Below are positions 30,257 through 40,609 of a stretch of DNA of 64,000 nt, piece after piece (the stretch's first letter is position 1; every line of letters starts with the position of its first letter). The stretch spans positions 2,754,117 through 2,818,116 of the forward strand of contig JAPTHN010000015.1 in assembly GCA_026936325.1 (NCBI GenBank). Reading direction: 5' to 3'. Origin of the DNA: Platynereis dumerilii. Taxonomy: Eukaryota > Annelida > Polychaeta > Phyllodocida > Nereididae. The notes beneath the pieces were generated by a model. It did not search any database. It was given only the letters and a program-made list of their open reading frames with translations, and was not told the DNA's origin. The position numbers and the translations under genes are program-made.

Positions 30257-32035
30257 GTTGATAGTTAGCAATAATTGTAACAATATGACAAGAATGTGGA
30301 TGGCTTACACTTAAATACCCTAAATCAGGACCCCTCCATACCCCCTCCCCCCCCTGGGAACTCACCTTGGATGCAATCAGGTTTACGCTTTACCTCAAAA
30401 CAATGGCACAAGATCCATTGTCCTGACCTAAGATCCACAGTGTCACAAGTTTGTCATGTCACCAAAACCTGACTTTCCTTGATACACCAACACAGACTGT
30501 TGTATTAAGCAGGCCACTGTGGCCTGCACCAACACCCTTAACCCTATGGGACATCAACACCTGTCCCACTGGGACACTGGACCAACAGCCAGCTCAATTA
30601 CCCCTGACACCTGAGCTGTCACTGCAGACAAGCAGGCATATGCCCCAACTCTGTTTAAACTTTAAAAATATTTCATTGTTTTGTTTTGTAAATATCTCAT
30701 GACACACTGTTATTCTAGGGAATTTTATAATATTCAACATAAATGTATTTTGAGTGTCCAAATTTATGTCTATTTTTTTTTTAAAGTTTACATTGACACT
30801 TTACAAACATGAATTGCAGGGAATTTCCAGTTCATGTACTTTCGCTGACCATTGACAATTTCTTAATCTCCCTGGCACACAGTGTCGCTAGAGTAATTCT
30901 TGAAAACCAGCAAAAACCAAACACAATTCATGATTCATTCAAAAATAACCATCTTTCTGGTGGCGAAATTGATTCTAAAAGCAACCTCCCTCAAATCCAG
31001 GCTGGATGCCATTAAAATGCAAAACAGTGCGTGAAGTTGTGGCCCATTGAGGCCAGGATCCTTTTTCTCCTAGTACCCCATATTCTTCATCACCCCCTCC
31101 CCCTGACAGACCTGCTGTCAGCCCTCCCCTCCCCCCCCCCTTTTCTTTCTAGGCTAAAATCACGCACTCCAGAGTGCTTACATATGGTCCATATGGTGGA
31201 TTGACAATATGGACTCAATCCCTCTTTGCATGACAATCCAATTCATAGTGTTACCTAATGCTCTCATGCTCACGTTTTTGCTTACTGTATTTAAGTTAAG
31301 TGACAATTGCCTTTGTGGCAAGCTATTCTGTTTAGTGCATAGTTCGTTACCATTAGAATTGCAGTAGAATTTGCATGTACGTATTTGGCAGAGGATTCCT
31401 TATGGGAGCAAGGAATTCATCTGCCCGGTTGACTTCGGAATGTTTGTTTTGTATCACGCCATTTCTCATTCCCCCAATATTCATTCATCTCAGTGCTTTC
31501 GTCAACCAGATAGCTGCCAAATTGCCCAAGCGATCAATTGGTCTGACACAGGCACTATTGCATGTCTTTCATGGTTTGCAGTGATACTCTATCTAGAAAT
31601 TTGCAATGATTGCACACAAGCATCAATTTGTAATATTAAGAGATGTCAAAAGTAATTTTCAAGAGTGCAGCTATGAAAAAGTAATAACCAATCTTAATCC
31701 TTGAATTGTAAAACAATACAGTATTTTATAATGTTGCATAATCACGCAGTCATTTGTAATAATAATTAATAACAACATAATTAGGCAATTGTTGTTGCCT
31801 TTAACAACACTTGTCAATTTTAAGCTATTACAAACACAAAAACAACGCAAAACGTAACTGAAATGATGAATTATTGTAGCTTTGTGGCACTAAGGCCTCC
31901 TCTAATTGAAATAATCCACTCTCATAATTAAATAGAATTAGAATTGTCCTGTGCACCTATCACTGATATATCTTTCCTTTTGAAAGCCTACTTTCAGTTA
32001 CCTTCCCCAGACGGCCAGTCCTCAACCACCACAGG
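30257..32035 (+). other. Gap between antisense ORF and RAPP ORF
   Basis: 1.8 kb. Contains the minus-strand TATA-like site, C-runs near 30340 and 31125, and AT-rich sequence from 31660 to 31930. Splice-acceptor candidates TACTTTCAG (about 31997) and CTTCCCCAG (about 32010) precede the next ORF. Open frames at 30451-30702 and 31371-31655 show nothing recognisable. Confidence 0.4.
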
Positions 32036-33496
32036 ATGGCTTCTCCCAGGGCGTCAGGGCATGACTTCAAAGGACCTGCACCCCCCTCCCCCCTTCGGGC
32101 ACCAACTATGGACCCCCCGAGGATCGACCTGAGTAATCACAGCCGTCCTCCTATCCCACGGGCCTTCACAGCCGCTGCAGGGCATCCCACCAGCACCCCA
32201 TTGGTAATGGCTGACCTCCAACATGCATCACCAAGGGCCTTGCTCTCCTTCGGCCCAGGGCACCTATCAAGACCACGGTGGCAGGCGCCACCGCTGCCTC
32301 GGGCACCAGGACTCATGCACACTAGGGCACCACCTCCATGCAGTCAAGAGGACCCACTCATGCACACTAGGGCACCACCTCCATGCAGTCAAGAGGACCA
32401 ACCCAGGCATACCAGGGCATCTCCTCCATGCATTACGGAGGCCGCAGTCATGCAGTCCAGGGCATCCCCTCCACAAAAAACGGAGGATCTACCCCTACAG
32501 ACCAGGGCACCGTCTTCAGTCACCCAACAGGGCATCGTGTCAACAGCCAGGGCGCCACCCTCGCCAACCACAGTCAGCACGGCTTGGGGTGATTCGGTCG
32601 GGCTGCCCAAAGTCACAGGGCCAGCTCAGCCTTTCACCCCAGGGGGCCACACCAGTTCTGCTGCAAGGCACCAGTCCACCAGCAACCAGAGGGCTCCACC
32701 ATCCAGCCACTTCATGGTTCCCAGGGCACCACCGATCCACCATAGGGCAACAATGCACCACCAGCCTGGATCTTCACCTGCCATGGCAAGGGCTTCGATC
32801 CAAAGCTTAATGAGTCGACGGCCCCAAATCATCCAGGAGGCCTTGCGACGTCAAAGCAAGCCCGCTCGTCTACACCCTCTGAGGTATAGGGCATCACTAC
32901 CAAGGGCACCTCCGGCACCTGTGAACATCAGGGCACCGACTCAGCATGCCCTGGAACTGCAGGATGTGCAGGCTTGGCATGCTGAGCCACACGCTCCCAT
33001 TCCGAGTCCATCGGAAGCAGCTCCTGGGGCGTCTACATCTTCGGACACCCAGGTATCCTCCAAGGCGCCATCGTTCTCGTCACTGGTCCAAAGACAGTTC
33101 ATAAACGAACCAGTGACTCGCAAACGATCTCGCAGCTCTTCGAGCCCACCAACGCTGGCGCCCATCCAGGAATCGATCGAGCCTCATACAGGGATGAGCA
33201 GCCGCGATGCCAGGGCTCCCCGGACAATCCAGCCGAGGCCAGCGTCCGCTCCGCAACTGCAGACCCAAGGCAGCGTCGTGTTGCCAAGTTCGATCAATGA
33301 TCAAGCAACGGACACTGAGCTTCAGTTCGTGGCCTTTACTCAAGGCGAAGCCAGTGTCACCATTATGACTCCAGCGACGATACAACGAACAATTCGTGCA
33401 CACATGCAGCAATTGTGGCTCAGTGAAGAGCACACGCTCTTATCAGTCGCAGTAACTGTGCTACTTTCCCCAAGTAACGCTACAAAGGGAGAGTAG
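32036..33496 (+). CDS. Repeat-rich RAPP protein ORF
   Basis: 486 aa from ATG 32036 (AGGATGG context). Residues about 90-200 are tandem 14-17-residue units with the core TRAPPPCSQED. Two are exact 45-bp repeats at about 32309-32398. Scattered RAPP/RASPP motifs continue to about residue 300. A basic Ser/Arg segment TRKRSRSSSSPP (about 362-373) looks like a nuclear signal. The last 90 residues seem folded (ELQFVAFTQGEASVTIM, then a helix-like end). Two acceptor-like sites lie just upstream, so it may come from a spliced message, as regulatory proteins of complex retroviruses do. No homologue is recognised. Confidence 0.55.
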   Translation: MASPRASGHDFKGPAPPSPLRAPTMDPPRIDLSNHSRPPIPRAFTAAAGHPTSTPLVMADLQHASPRALLSFGPGHLSRPRWQAPPLPRAPGLMHTRAPPPCSQEDPLMHTRAPPPCSQEDQPRHTRASPPCITEAAVMQSRASPPQKTEDLPLQTRAPSSVTQQGIVSTARAPPSPTTVSTAWGDSVGLPKVTGPAQPFTPGGHTSSAARHQSTSNQRAPPSSHFMVPRAPPIHHRATMHHQPGSSPAMARASIQSLMSRRPQIIQEALRRQSKPARLHPLRYRASLPRAPPAPVNIRAPTQHALELQDVQAWHAEPHAPIPSPSEAAPGASTSSDTQVSSKAPSFSSLVQRQFINEPVTRKRSRSSSSPPTLAPIQESIEPHTGMSSRDARAPRTIQPRPASAPQLQTQGSVVLPSSINDQATDTELQFVAFTQGEASVTIMTPATIQRTIRAHMQQLWLSEEHTLLSVAVTVLLSPSNATKGE

Positions 33497-34716
33497 CTCT
33501 CTGGAGGTGTCGACCTCCACCAAGTGCTTCAGTGACGGCTGGAAGTCCTGCATCTTGCCACACAATCAGCATCACAAACATTCACCCAGCAATTGACAGT
33601 CTCGGTTGTGATCCTTTGTTCATATTGTATACAGCAATAGATGCTACAAACATTATCAGTTTGTCCAAAAGAATTATTGATCGGACTAGCCCCCCCCTAA
33701 TGATGCATACTCAATATTCAAATACAATCATTTAATGAATGCCATTCAGCCATTTCCACCTTTAGGACAAGTTCGTGTCCTCCCATGCCCCCCCCCCTTA
33801 TCTCTGCACGGCTTTCCCCCCCTTCTTTGACTATTCCTCGTCATGCCCTCATCGCCCACTACCCAGTATATTAAGTCCCACATGACAAGACTCACCTTTT
33901 GTTCAGCATTATGCAATACTTGCCATGAAACACACATCGCTGAACTTTATGTTATATATATATCTAGATATTTATGTGTCAATCTGTTTAATTTACACAT
34001 GCTGCATTGATGTATTGATGTTTTACCTGCATACTTTAAAATGCTGAATTTAGATATTGACATGATCATTTGCCATGTCTAATTGCTATATTGCTATGAT
34101 GATTGTATGTACTGCTATATTAATTTCATATATCATAACGCTAATGCCAGTATTTTCTCTGTAACAATGACCACACGTATCACTTAATAGCACTATACCT
34201 CACATGCTAGGTCGCTGCCTCGAGTAAACTTGTACAGTAGTAAATAACATTCAATTAATTCCGTTGCAAGGCTGCGTCCTGTGCTTCTGGAGGTAATTTA
34301 TATAATTATGAAGGGCTTCCTAAATGAAGCCCACTAGATGAGGCGACACCAGCCCTAAGTAATCAATCTGGTGACTTAACTGAGCATATTGTGATAAGTT
34401 GTATAGTATAATGCAGACACAACACTTACATAAGCACCTATTGTGCCATCCTACGATTGCCAGCATGCACGGCAGATAGGTTAAGTGTTCATGGCAAGCG
34501 TGAATTTATTGTTTTATGTATAAAAATTGGAAAAATCAGTTCTCCACGTAAAATGCTCCCGCCTATAAGCGTCATCGCCCCCCCTTCCCCCCCCCCAAAG
34601 ACCCGGGGAGGTACCCCACTTGGGGTGAGGTACTTAAAACCCCCTATAAACATACAAATAAGTCAATTATTTCAAAACATCTCCCCAGACAACAGAGTTC
34701 AACAGCCACATCTAGT
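33497..34716 (+). other. 3' non-coding region of the retroelement
   Basis: 1.2 kb from the RAPP ORF to the polypurine tract, with AT-rich sequence near 33950-34250 and C-runs near 33785 and 34580. A frame at 34457-34762 runs into the LTR and is not convincing. Confidence 0.5.
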
Positions 34717-34726
34717 CGGGGGAGAA
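34717..34726 (+). other. Polypurine tract
   Basis: CGGGGGAGAA directly abuts the 3' LTR start TGTCAC. A purine run at this place primes plus-strand synthesis in LTR elements. Confidence 0.85.
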
Positions 34727-35433
34727 TGTCACAGTATTAGAAATACTGTGTCTTTTACTTAAGAAGTCTTACAGTGCTGAGGATGCAACTGCGGCAGGCA
34801 AGCCAACAGTTAAATAACCTTTGACCTAAAAGTTCCCCCCCTTCACATGCCACTAAGCCACAAGGCTCAAGACTTTCTAGTGGCTCCCTTATTCTTTAGT
34901 AACAAATGTCCCGATTGGCTGGCCAAAGTTCGCCAGAAAGTTGAGTTGGCTTTGTCCTGACCCAGGAATCCTCAGTCTGGTTCCCCCAGCCCGCTGGACT
35001 CCCAGCAAAACCAGACTCCCAGCATTGAGCCCCAAATGCTGGTCCCTCTCCCCCCTCCTTCCCTTATGTCCCTAGGCTGGGATCCAGATTCCCTTCAGGG
35101 AAGCTGGATCCTTTATCCAGTTAGACGTAAGATGTGAGTTTTGTCATGTATCAATGCAATAGTATTAATGCAATTGTTGTTTATATAACGTGATGTACCA
35201 ATAAAACCCTTTATTTGAACTGGAGCAATGCCTTGGGTTGTCCATGGTTTGGGGGTCAGGATTAGCCTGGGGGTTAGGGTTCATCCTAGGCAAGATCTCA
35301 GGTCCTCTCCACTGCCAAGCTAATTGGTTACAAGGACCTAAATACTCACCTGTAATTAGAAGCAATCTCATGAGTGATCTTCCATGATGGGTCAGTTGGT
35401 ATCCCCACTGGCTTCCCATCTTTGGGAGTGACA
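34727..35433 (+). repeat. 3' LTR
   Basis: 707 bp, matching the 5' LTR at all but about three places. It contains the same TATA box and an AATAAA at 35200-35205. It is followed by the target duplication CTGT (35434-35437). Confidence 0.95.
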
Positions 35434-35893
35434 CTGTGCTCATATTGGTGTGGAACACAAACTTACTCATTCATTTCACTGGACATAATATAGGCTAATT
35501 TGTAAAAAAAATATGAGTGTAATAAGTACGATTTCTCAGATATTTGCAATTTAGATTATACAATTGATACTAGAGGAGCTTCATAATAAAAGTAAATGAG
35601 AAAACCCACCTGGAGAGAAGTTTTTTACCAATGTTTCATATAAGGAGTTAGTTGCATGTCTGGAATAAGTAAAACACAAGAATTAAATGCAATGGCAAAT
35701 GCATTAGTGAACCGGGACTTGGGAATTGCAACAGTTTGTCACTAAATTTATAGGCATCACAAGAAAAGAAATGTTTTTCTTTTCATTAAATATCCTACAG
35801 TATTCACCCTGAGATTAAACTTTTCCCCTTCGTGCAATGTATATATATCATCCTTTTTTGTGGTATGGTAGCAAGATCATGTACATCATCAAC
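35434..35893. other. Flanking host DNA, nothing seen
   Basis: AT-rich sequence after the retroelement. No gene or recognised repeat. Confidence 0.4.
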
Positions 35894-35894
35894 A

Positions 35895-36505
35895 AGGTGG
35901 TGACACTTTTTTTTCAACAAAAATAAGTCCCCCCTTTACGAAAACGGATTTCTTTTAAAGTTATCATATTTGTAGGCCTGCATATTGACATTATGCCTGT
36001 GTAGCACAATTGCTTAATTTTTGTCTGAGCCAGCTGACCCTGAGTGCACCTACCCCTCTTTTCAAAAATGTGAAGTTTTCCAAAATGTGCTCAAACTCCA
36101 CTCAAATTATTTCTAATGTCACCCAGGGAACCAAACCTGTGAAAAGTTTACAAAAGTAGTCCTCAATTTTCCACTAAATATGATTGAAAAACACATTTTC
36201 TAAAGTATCATGATGAGGGATGCCCCAGCTGGAGGCTCCCCCACTTGGTCAAATTTTTCATATCCACTGGGAAAGCCACAGATTTTTGAAAACAGAGGTA
36301 GCCTCACTCAAAGGCTGCTGGCTCCGCCAGGAATATTGCAACTAATCTACAAATACACACATTTAGGGTCGATATACAGGTCTATAACTCAATCCAACTT
36401 TCATAAAAATCAGAGAGGGCATCTTTGAGATATTCAAGTTTATTTAAAGGGGGACATATTTTTGTTGAACAGCTTAGAAAAGTAAGGTAGAAATCTTGTC
36501 ACCAC
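35895..36505. mobile_element. TIR element (about 610 bp)
   Basis: The left end has GGTGGTGAC, then TTTCAACAAAAATAAGTCCC. The right end has the inverted counterparts GGGGGACATATTTTTGTTGA, then GTCACCAC. No protein frame. Exact ends and superfamily are not resolved. Confidence 0.55.
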
Positions 36506-36790
36506 AGCTTGAACACAATGTTGAGATTCTTTCATAATGTTTGAGACAAAAGTCTGGAAAAGGCTCAAATTAAGAAAACATGAAAATTTCACTTTGACAG
36601 CTGTGACATAAAACTATGAGCAATTGATCTATAACAGGGCATCTGTATTCGGCGGAACGCAATGGAATCAATGGAATGGAATATCTGTATTCCGCGGAAC
36701 TGTAAAATGTGGAACTGTAAAAAAACTGAATTGTCTATAACATGTAGGATTTCTAAAGACATCAACAAAATGAGGAAAGGTTTAACTTAC

Positions 36791-36855
36791 ACCATGGACA
36801 GAGCAATCACAGCAAATGTGAAAAGCACAGCCATCGGAGATCTTCCGGCAGTCAT
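36791..36855 (-). CDS. Possible signal-peptide exon
   Basis: A minus-strand ATG at 36855 begins MTAGRSPMAVLFTFAVIALS, a good signal-peptide pattern, and runs into a strong donor GT|GTAAGT (GTAAGT at 36790-36785). It could be the first exon of a secreted protein. It lies upstream of the VWA exons on the same strand. However, it leaves in phase 2 while the VWA exon at 6355 enters in phase 1, so a direct join does not work. A middle exon or another gene would be needed. Confidence 0.4.
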
Positions 36856-36867
36856 CGTGCTGGAAAA

Positions 36868-36979
36868 GTTGTTGAACTTTATTGAGGCAGCAGAAGTTGT
36901 TGAACTTTATTGAGGCTGCAGAAGTTGTTGAACTTGATTGAGGCAACAGAAGTTGTTGAACTTGATTCTTCCAGCAACT
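36868..36979. repeat. 28-bp tandem repeat, about 3.5 units
   Basis: Units begin GTTGTTGAACTTTATTGAGG and are 28 bp long. They lie just upstream of the possible signal-peptide exon, in what would be its 5' UTR or promoter. Confidence 0.85.
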
Positions 36980-38422
36980 TCTTGCGAACAGAATAAGTTT
37001 GTACTGCTTGTGTACATATATACTTGACAAACGCCGGAAGACGCCCACTTACATATTCATAATTGAATCGATGAAGCAATTTACCAACAATAAATAAACA
37101 ATAATAAATCAGAATATGTGCCATTATGTTGGAAAAGACATTTGGAGGTGGTAAAATATGGAAAAGTCACGACAGATTAATTAACTGTGCTTGATATTAC
37201 GTAAAATTTACATTAGATCTGAGCTTGTTACTGCCGGGCACAGTCATGGTAATGTAAAAGTCATTTTGAACTTATTGCAAAGTGCACACAGCTTGCTTTT
37301 AATTTCAATGGCACAAATGTCTACCACAACTGAGAAAAACATCTTATGAGTCATGTCATGCAGAGGTATTTTATGAAGAGTTTGATTTTAGCAACAGACA
37401 TCATTTGGATAATTCAAGGCTTTCTGTGTCCGAGGTCGCCTCGGGCCTTTTGTCATGATGCAGCTTCGTCAAGTGTAAACAATGAAAGTATGAAAGTTGT
37501 TATGATCCCTAAAACATTTCACAGGCGAAATGACAACTCAAAGTAATGCTTGCCAGTGGTTACACTAGTCGTAATGATACCCTACCTGGAATTTCATGTC
37601 CCTCCTCTTGAATATAAGATTGTAATTGGCCAAAATCATCTCAGATTGGATGCAGAATTTGACATCCAACACACATTTGTTTTGCAAAAGCAGAATAGTA
37701 ATAGTAGTAGTGGTAGTTTGGTTCTCCCTGGAGGGAGGAGAGGGACATAAACAAACTCCAGACTGCCCTGCCACCTACCAGGCAGAGGAACAAATTGATT
37801 CAAAGGCCCGAGGACACGGCACATGCATTGCATGCTATTTTTCATACCTGCACTGTACACTCGAAATTATGTGTTATTAATCTTCACAGGAAGTAATGCC
37901 AGTTTGGAATGGACGTTGTTGGAACAGGCATGGTTATTATTTTATTATTATTTTATCATTTAGCTCAGTTGGATGTTCATCAGGTACCAATTGGGGGGGG
38001 GGGGGTTCAAGGGATTGATAACCTTTTCTGCCGTGTGATCTGGACTTATGTTCGGACAGCAGTTTCTGTCATCCTTTGTCTCATTGATGTGCCCAAGCAA
38101 TTAGCACTTCTACCATCCTGATTAGCCTACCAAGTGTATATGCAGTCAACACAGAATTAATATGCACAATTAGATTTTTCATCTTATGCCAATTGACAGC
38201 TCTGCCGGCTAATCACAGGCCAGTATTTCATTATGATAATTCTTATATCCTTTGCTGTTGACTTATTGTCCCATGTTTGACCGTTTGAGTTTTTGTCTCA
38301 TGGTATAAGCCAGTTTTTCTCAATGGGATGGGGAATACGTGTTTATCTCATCTGTGGCTAAAGCCCTCGGATGATAAATAACATATTCCCTATCCCTGGC
38401 CCATGGTGAATGACCTGCACAT
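36980..38422. other. No gene recognised
   Basis: Contains a G-run at about 37994-38007. A GTTCTCCCTGG...GAGGGACAT segment near 37720-37748 also occurs at 50145-50176, suggesting a dispersed repeat. Confidence 0.4.
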
Positions 38423-39053
38423 TAGGGTGGTCCAAAAACACTTTCTTCTAAATTTCTCTGATTTGAATCTTGCATTGTGATCTTACATCGATAGAAGGTA
38501 TTGAGTAAAAATTTCAGCAAAATCAATTAACATTTAGAGATGGCACAAAGCTGTTGAAGTTTAACATGTGATTGCCCTGCAGCAGACCTCAAAATCATCA
38601 GTATTTGCAAATCTTGCAATAACGGCCAATTATTTTGATCAAATAACTTTTTTTTAAGTATGTCAAGGAAGCCCAACCTATTCCTGACATTCTTTTTGAC
38701 TTTAAAAGTTTTATGGAAGGTCAGCATAGATATTACATAGGTAGATTTTCAAGCATTTTTTCGTAAAAACAGGCAAATATTTCACTTAATCCCCAGATAT
38801 TACTTTGCAATGTCAACTTTAACATATACTAAAAAACCGCAAAAAAATATTTACTTCGAAGAAAGATCTGGGAAATTAATACATGATAAAATTTACATGA
38901 TAAACTTCGAAGGCTTTGTGCCACCTCTAGATATTAACCGATTTGGCTGAAATTTTGTGTGTGTTTGTTTTACTTATGTGGTCATCAATTTCTACTTTCA
39001 AATTGGGGGTTTTTGGAGATTTGATTTTTCCCATAGGAATGTGGACCACCCTA
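38423..39053. mobile_element. hAT-like palindromic MITE, copy 2
   Basis: Ends TAGGGTGGTCC and GGACCACCCTA, with an 8-bp target duplication CTGCACAT (38415-38422, 39054-39061). It is the inverted counterpart of the copy at 7723-8305. An 8-bp duplication supports hAT. Confidence 0.8.
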
Positions 39054-39199
39054 CTGCACATATTTTACAGAGAAATGGCAGTATGATACAATAACTGTCC
39101 TATGATTAGAGTAGTGTTAATAGGTTAGGATCATATATGCATTTCACTTTCCACCAAAATTAAGATTTTTTTTATAATTCGAAAAAAGTTAATTTTGAA

Positions 39200-40560
39200 A
39201 TCAAGAAAATATTGCATCAGTCAGTGAAGTTGCCAAATGAAACCAAATTAGGGATGAAAAGTATGCTGATGATCAACAGCTTCTACTTTCTTTCAAACCA
39301 ACCTTCCTTGATGATCAAACTAATGCTGTAAAGAAAATGGAGAAGCACTGCAAAAAATTCCCGTTAAATTTTACAGTTAAATTAACTGGCAACTTTGTTC
39401 CAGGTCTAAGAACTGTAAAAGTACTAATAAACCTGAACAGGACAATGAACCGTAAAATGCAGATTGGTACATTGAACTGTAATTTTGCAGATTCAACAAA
39501 GTGATATTACGGTATAATGTACATATATCAAACAGTTTATTTAAAGTATGTTTTACAGTTATATCAACTGTCAATCATAGAATGTAAAGAATGCAAGGAG
39601 CTGTATAATTTACTGTAAAAATACGGATAGTATGTGTTATTCTTACTTAAGTGTGAAACAACAGACTAAGCATGTGATTTAACTGTCGCATAGCTGTAGG
39701 GATGTACCGAAGCTGGAATCAGCTGAGAGAGTGGAAAGCCACTGACTCCAGGCTCGGCCTTGCTCATCTCTTGCTTGACAGCAGGGAAGTAAGTCCATCA
39801 ATTATACCCAGCAATAAATTCGCACATGTTTGCTCACAAACCATAAAATTGATGGATATTTTCCAAGAGAACCAGGTGTCAAGTTTATCGAAGTATGTTG
39901 TATTGATGCAGACTGCGCCTGGGTTATTTTGGTTTCAATATTTTCATTCTTTAGATCACATCATAAGACTCACACAAATGTCAATGTCATATATAAATAT
40001 AACAACTTTTGCATAATGACAGCATCTTTAAGATCATATGAATGAGGATGTTCCCTTACCTTCAGATAAGTTATAAATTAAGTTTGATTAACAGATGTGT
40101 AAAGCATATGTTATAGATGGCACCTCATGTTCCGTGGTTGAAGTCCATGCAATCTCTTGTTTTTATAGTTCCTAATCTGACCAGGTGTATTGATTGTTTG
40201 GCCAATTCAAATGTTTTGTCTGCATATTACAAGTTGCCAGTAAATTAACGGTTGAAGTAATTGTTCATTAACGTGAACTAAATGTTAAATGACATGTTGC
40301 AGTAAATTTATCTTGAAGCCATTTTGTAACTGACAAAGAACTGTAAATTCACAGACAAAGTCTGTTTTAAAAAAATACTGATAAAATAACAATAAATTTA
40401 CGGTTCTTTTAGCCAGAAAAACACGGTCATTTCTTACAGTGAGTGCATCGCAGAAATCAGAAACTTCCTTCACAAAAATATGCTTTGCAACAATGGTGAC
40501 AAAACTGAACTTCTAATTATTGGCTGTTTGCCCTGAAAATTTGTGATGTCACCTAAACAG
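39200..40560 (+). mobile_element. LINE reverse-transcriptase remnant (CR1/L2/Rex-like), split
   Basis: The first part (to 39345) reads KYADDQQLLLSFKP, then DDQTNAVKKMEK. YADD is the reverse-transcriptase catalytic motif in LINEs. The second part (from about 40444) continues with CIAEIRNFLHKNMLCNNG and DKTELLIIG. The family pattern across this join is ME-C-I-x-x-I-x-x-W/F...N-x-x-K-T-E. The two parts are separated by a 1.1-kb transposon inserted cleanly after the ME-K codons. Confidence 0.7.
39346..40441. mobile_element. CACTG-ended TIR element inside a LINE
   Basis: 1096 bp, starting CACTGCAAAAAATTCCCGT and ending with the inverse form ACGGTCATTTCTTACAGTG. A 2-bp AG duplication is at 39344-39345 and 40442-40443. 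The interrupted LINE frame defines the empty site. Short motifs of the type ACTGTAAA and TTTACAGT recur many times inside. Subterminal repeats and short duplications are features of CACTA (EnSpm) elements. No transposase is seen. Confidence 0.75.
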
Positions 40561-40609
40561 CCTCTAGTTGCAATCCTATCAACAAAAAAACCACCAAAAA
40601 TGTAAGTTT

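Larger units (their letters stand above)
8341..35433 (+). mobile_element. Giant (27.1 kb) Ty3/gypsy LTR retroelement with LRR-envelope and accessory ORFs
   Basis: Boundaries are set by two near-identical LTRs beginning TGTCAC and ending GTGACA, and by a 4-bp target duplication CTGT (8337-8340, 35434-35437). The internal region holds gag with a CCHC knuckle, and pol in the order protease, reverse transcriptase, RNase H, integrase. That order is the Ty3/gypsy and retrovirus order. The LTRs differ at about three places in roughly 708 bp, two of them length changes in C runs, so insertion was probably within the last million years or so under common neutral rates. The large frames are open and the element looks whole. 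Typical Ty3 elements are 5-9 kb. The excess here is a long leader, about 3 kb of accessory ORFs, a 4.6-kb envelope-like gene and long gaps. It lies antisense to the VWA gene. Confidence 0.95.

Noticed and set aside
30451-30702. 83-codon ORF in the retroelement gap
   Set aside because: No ATG at the start of the frame and no motif.
6183-36855. Direct splice of the signal-peptide exon to the first VWA exon
   Set aside because: Phase 2 at the donor and phase 1 at the acceptor do not fit.
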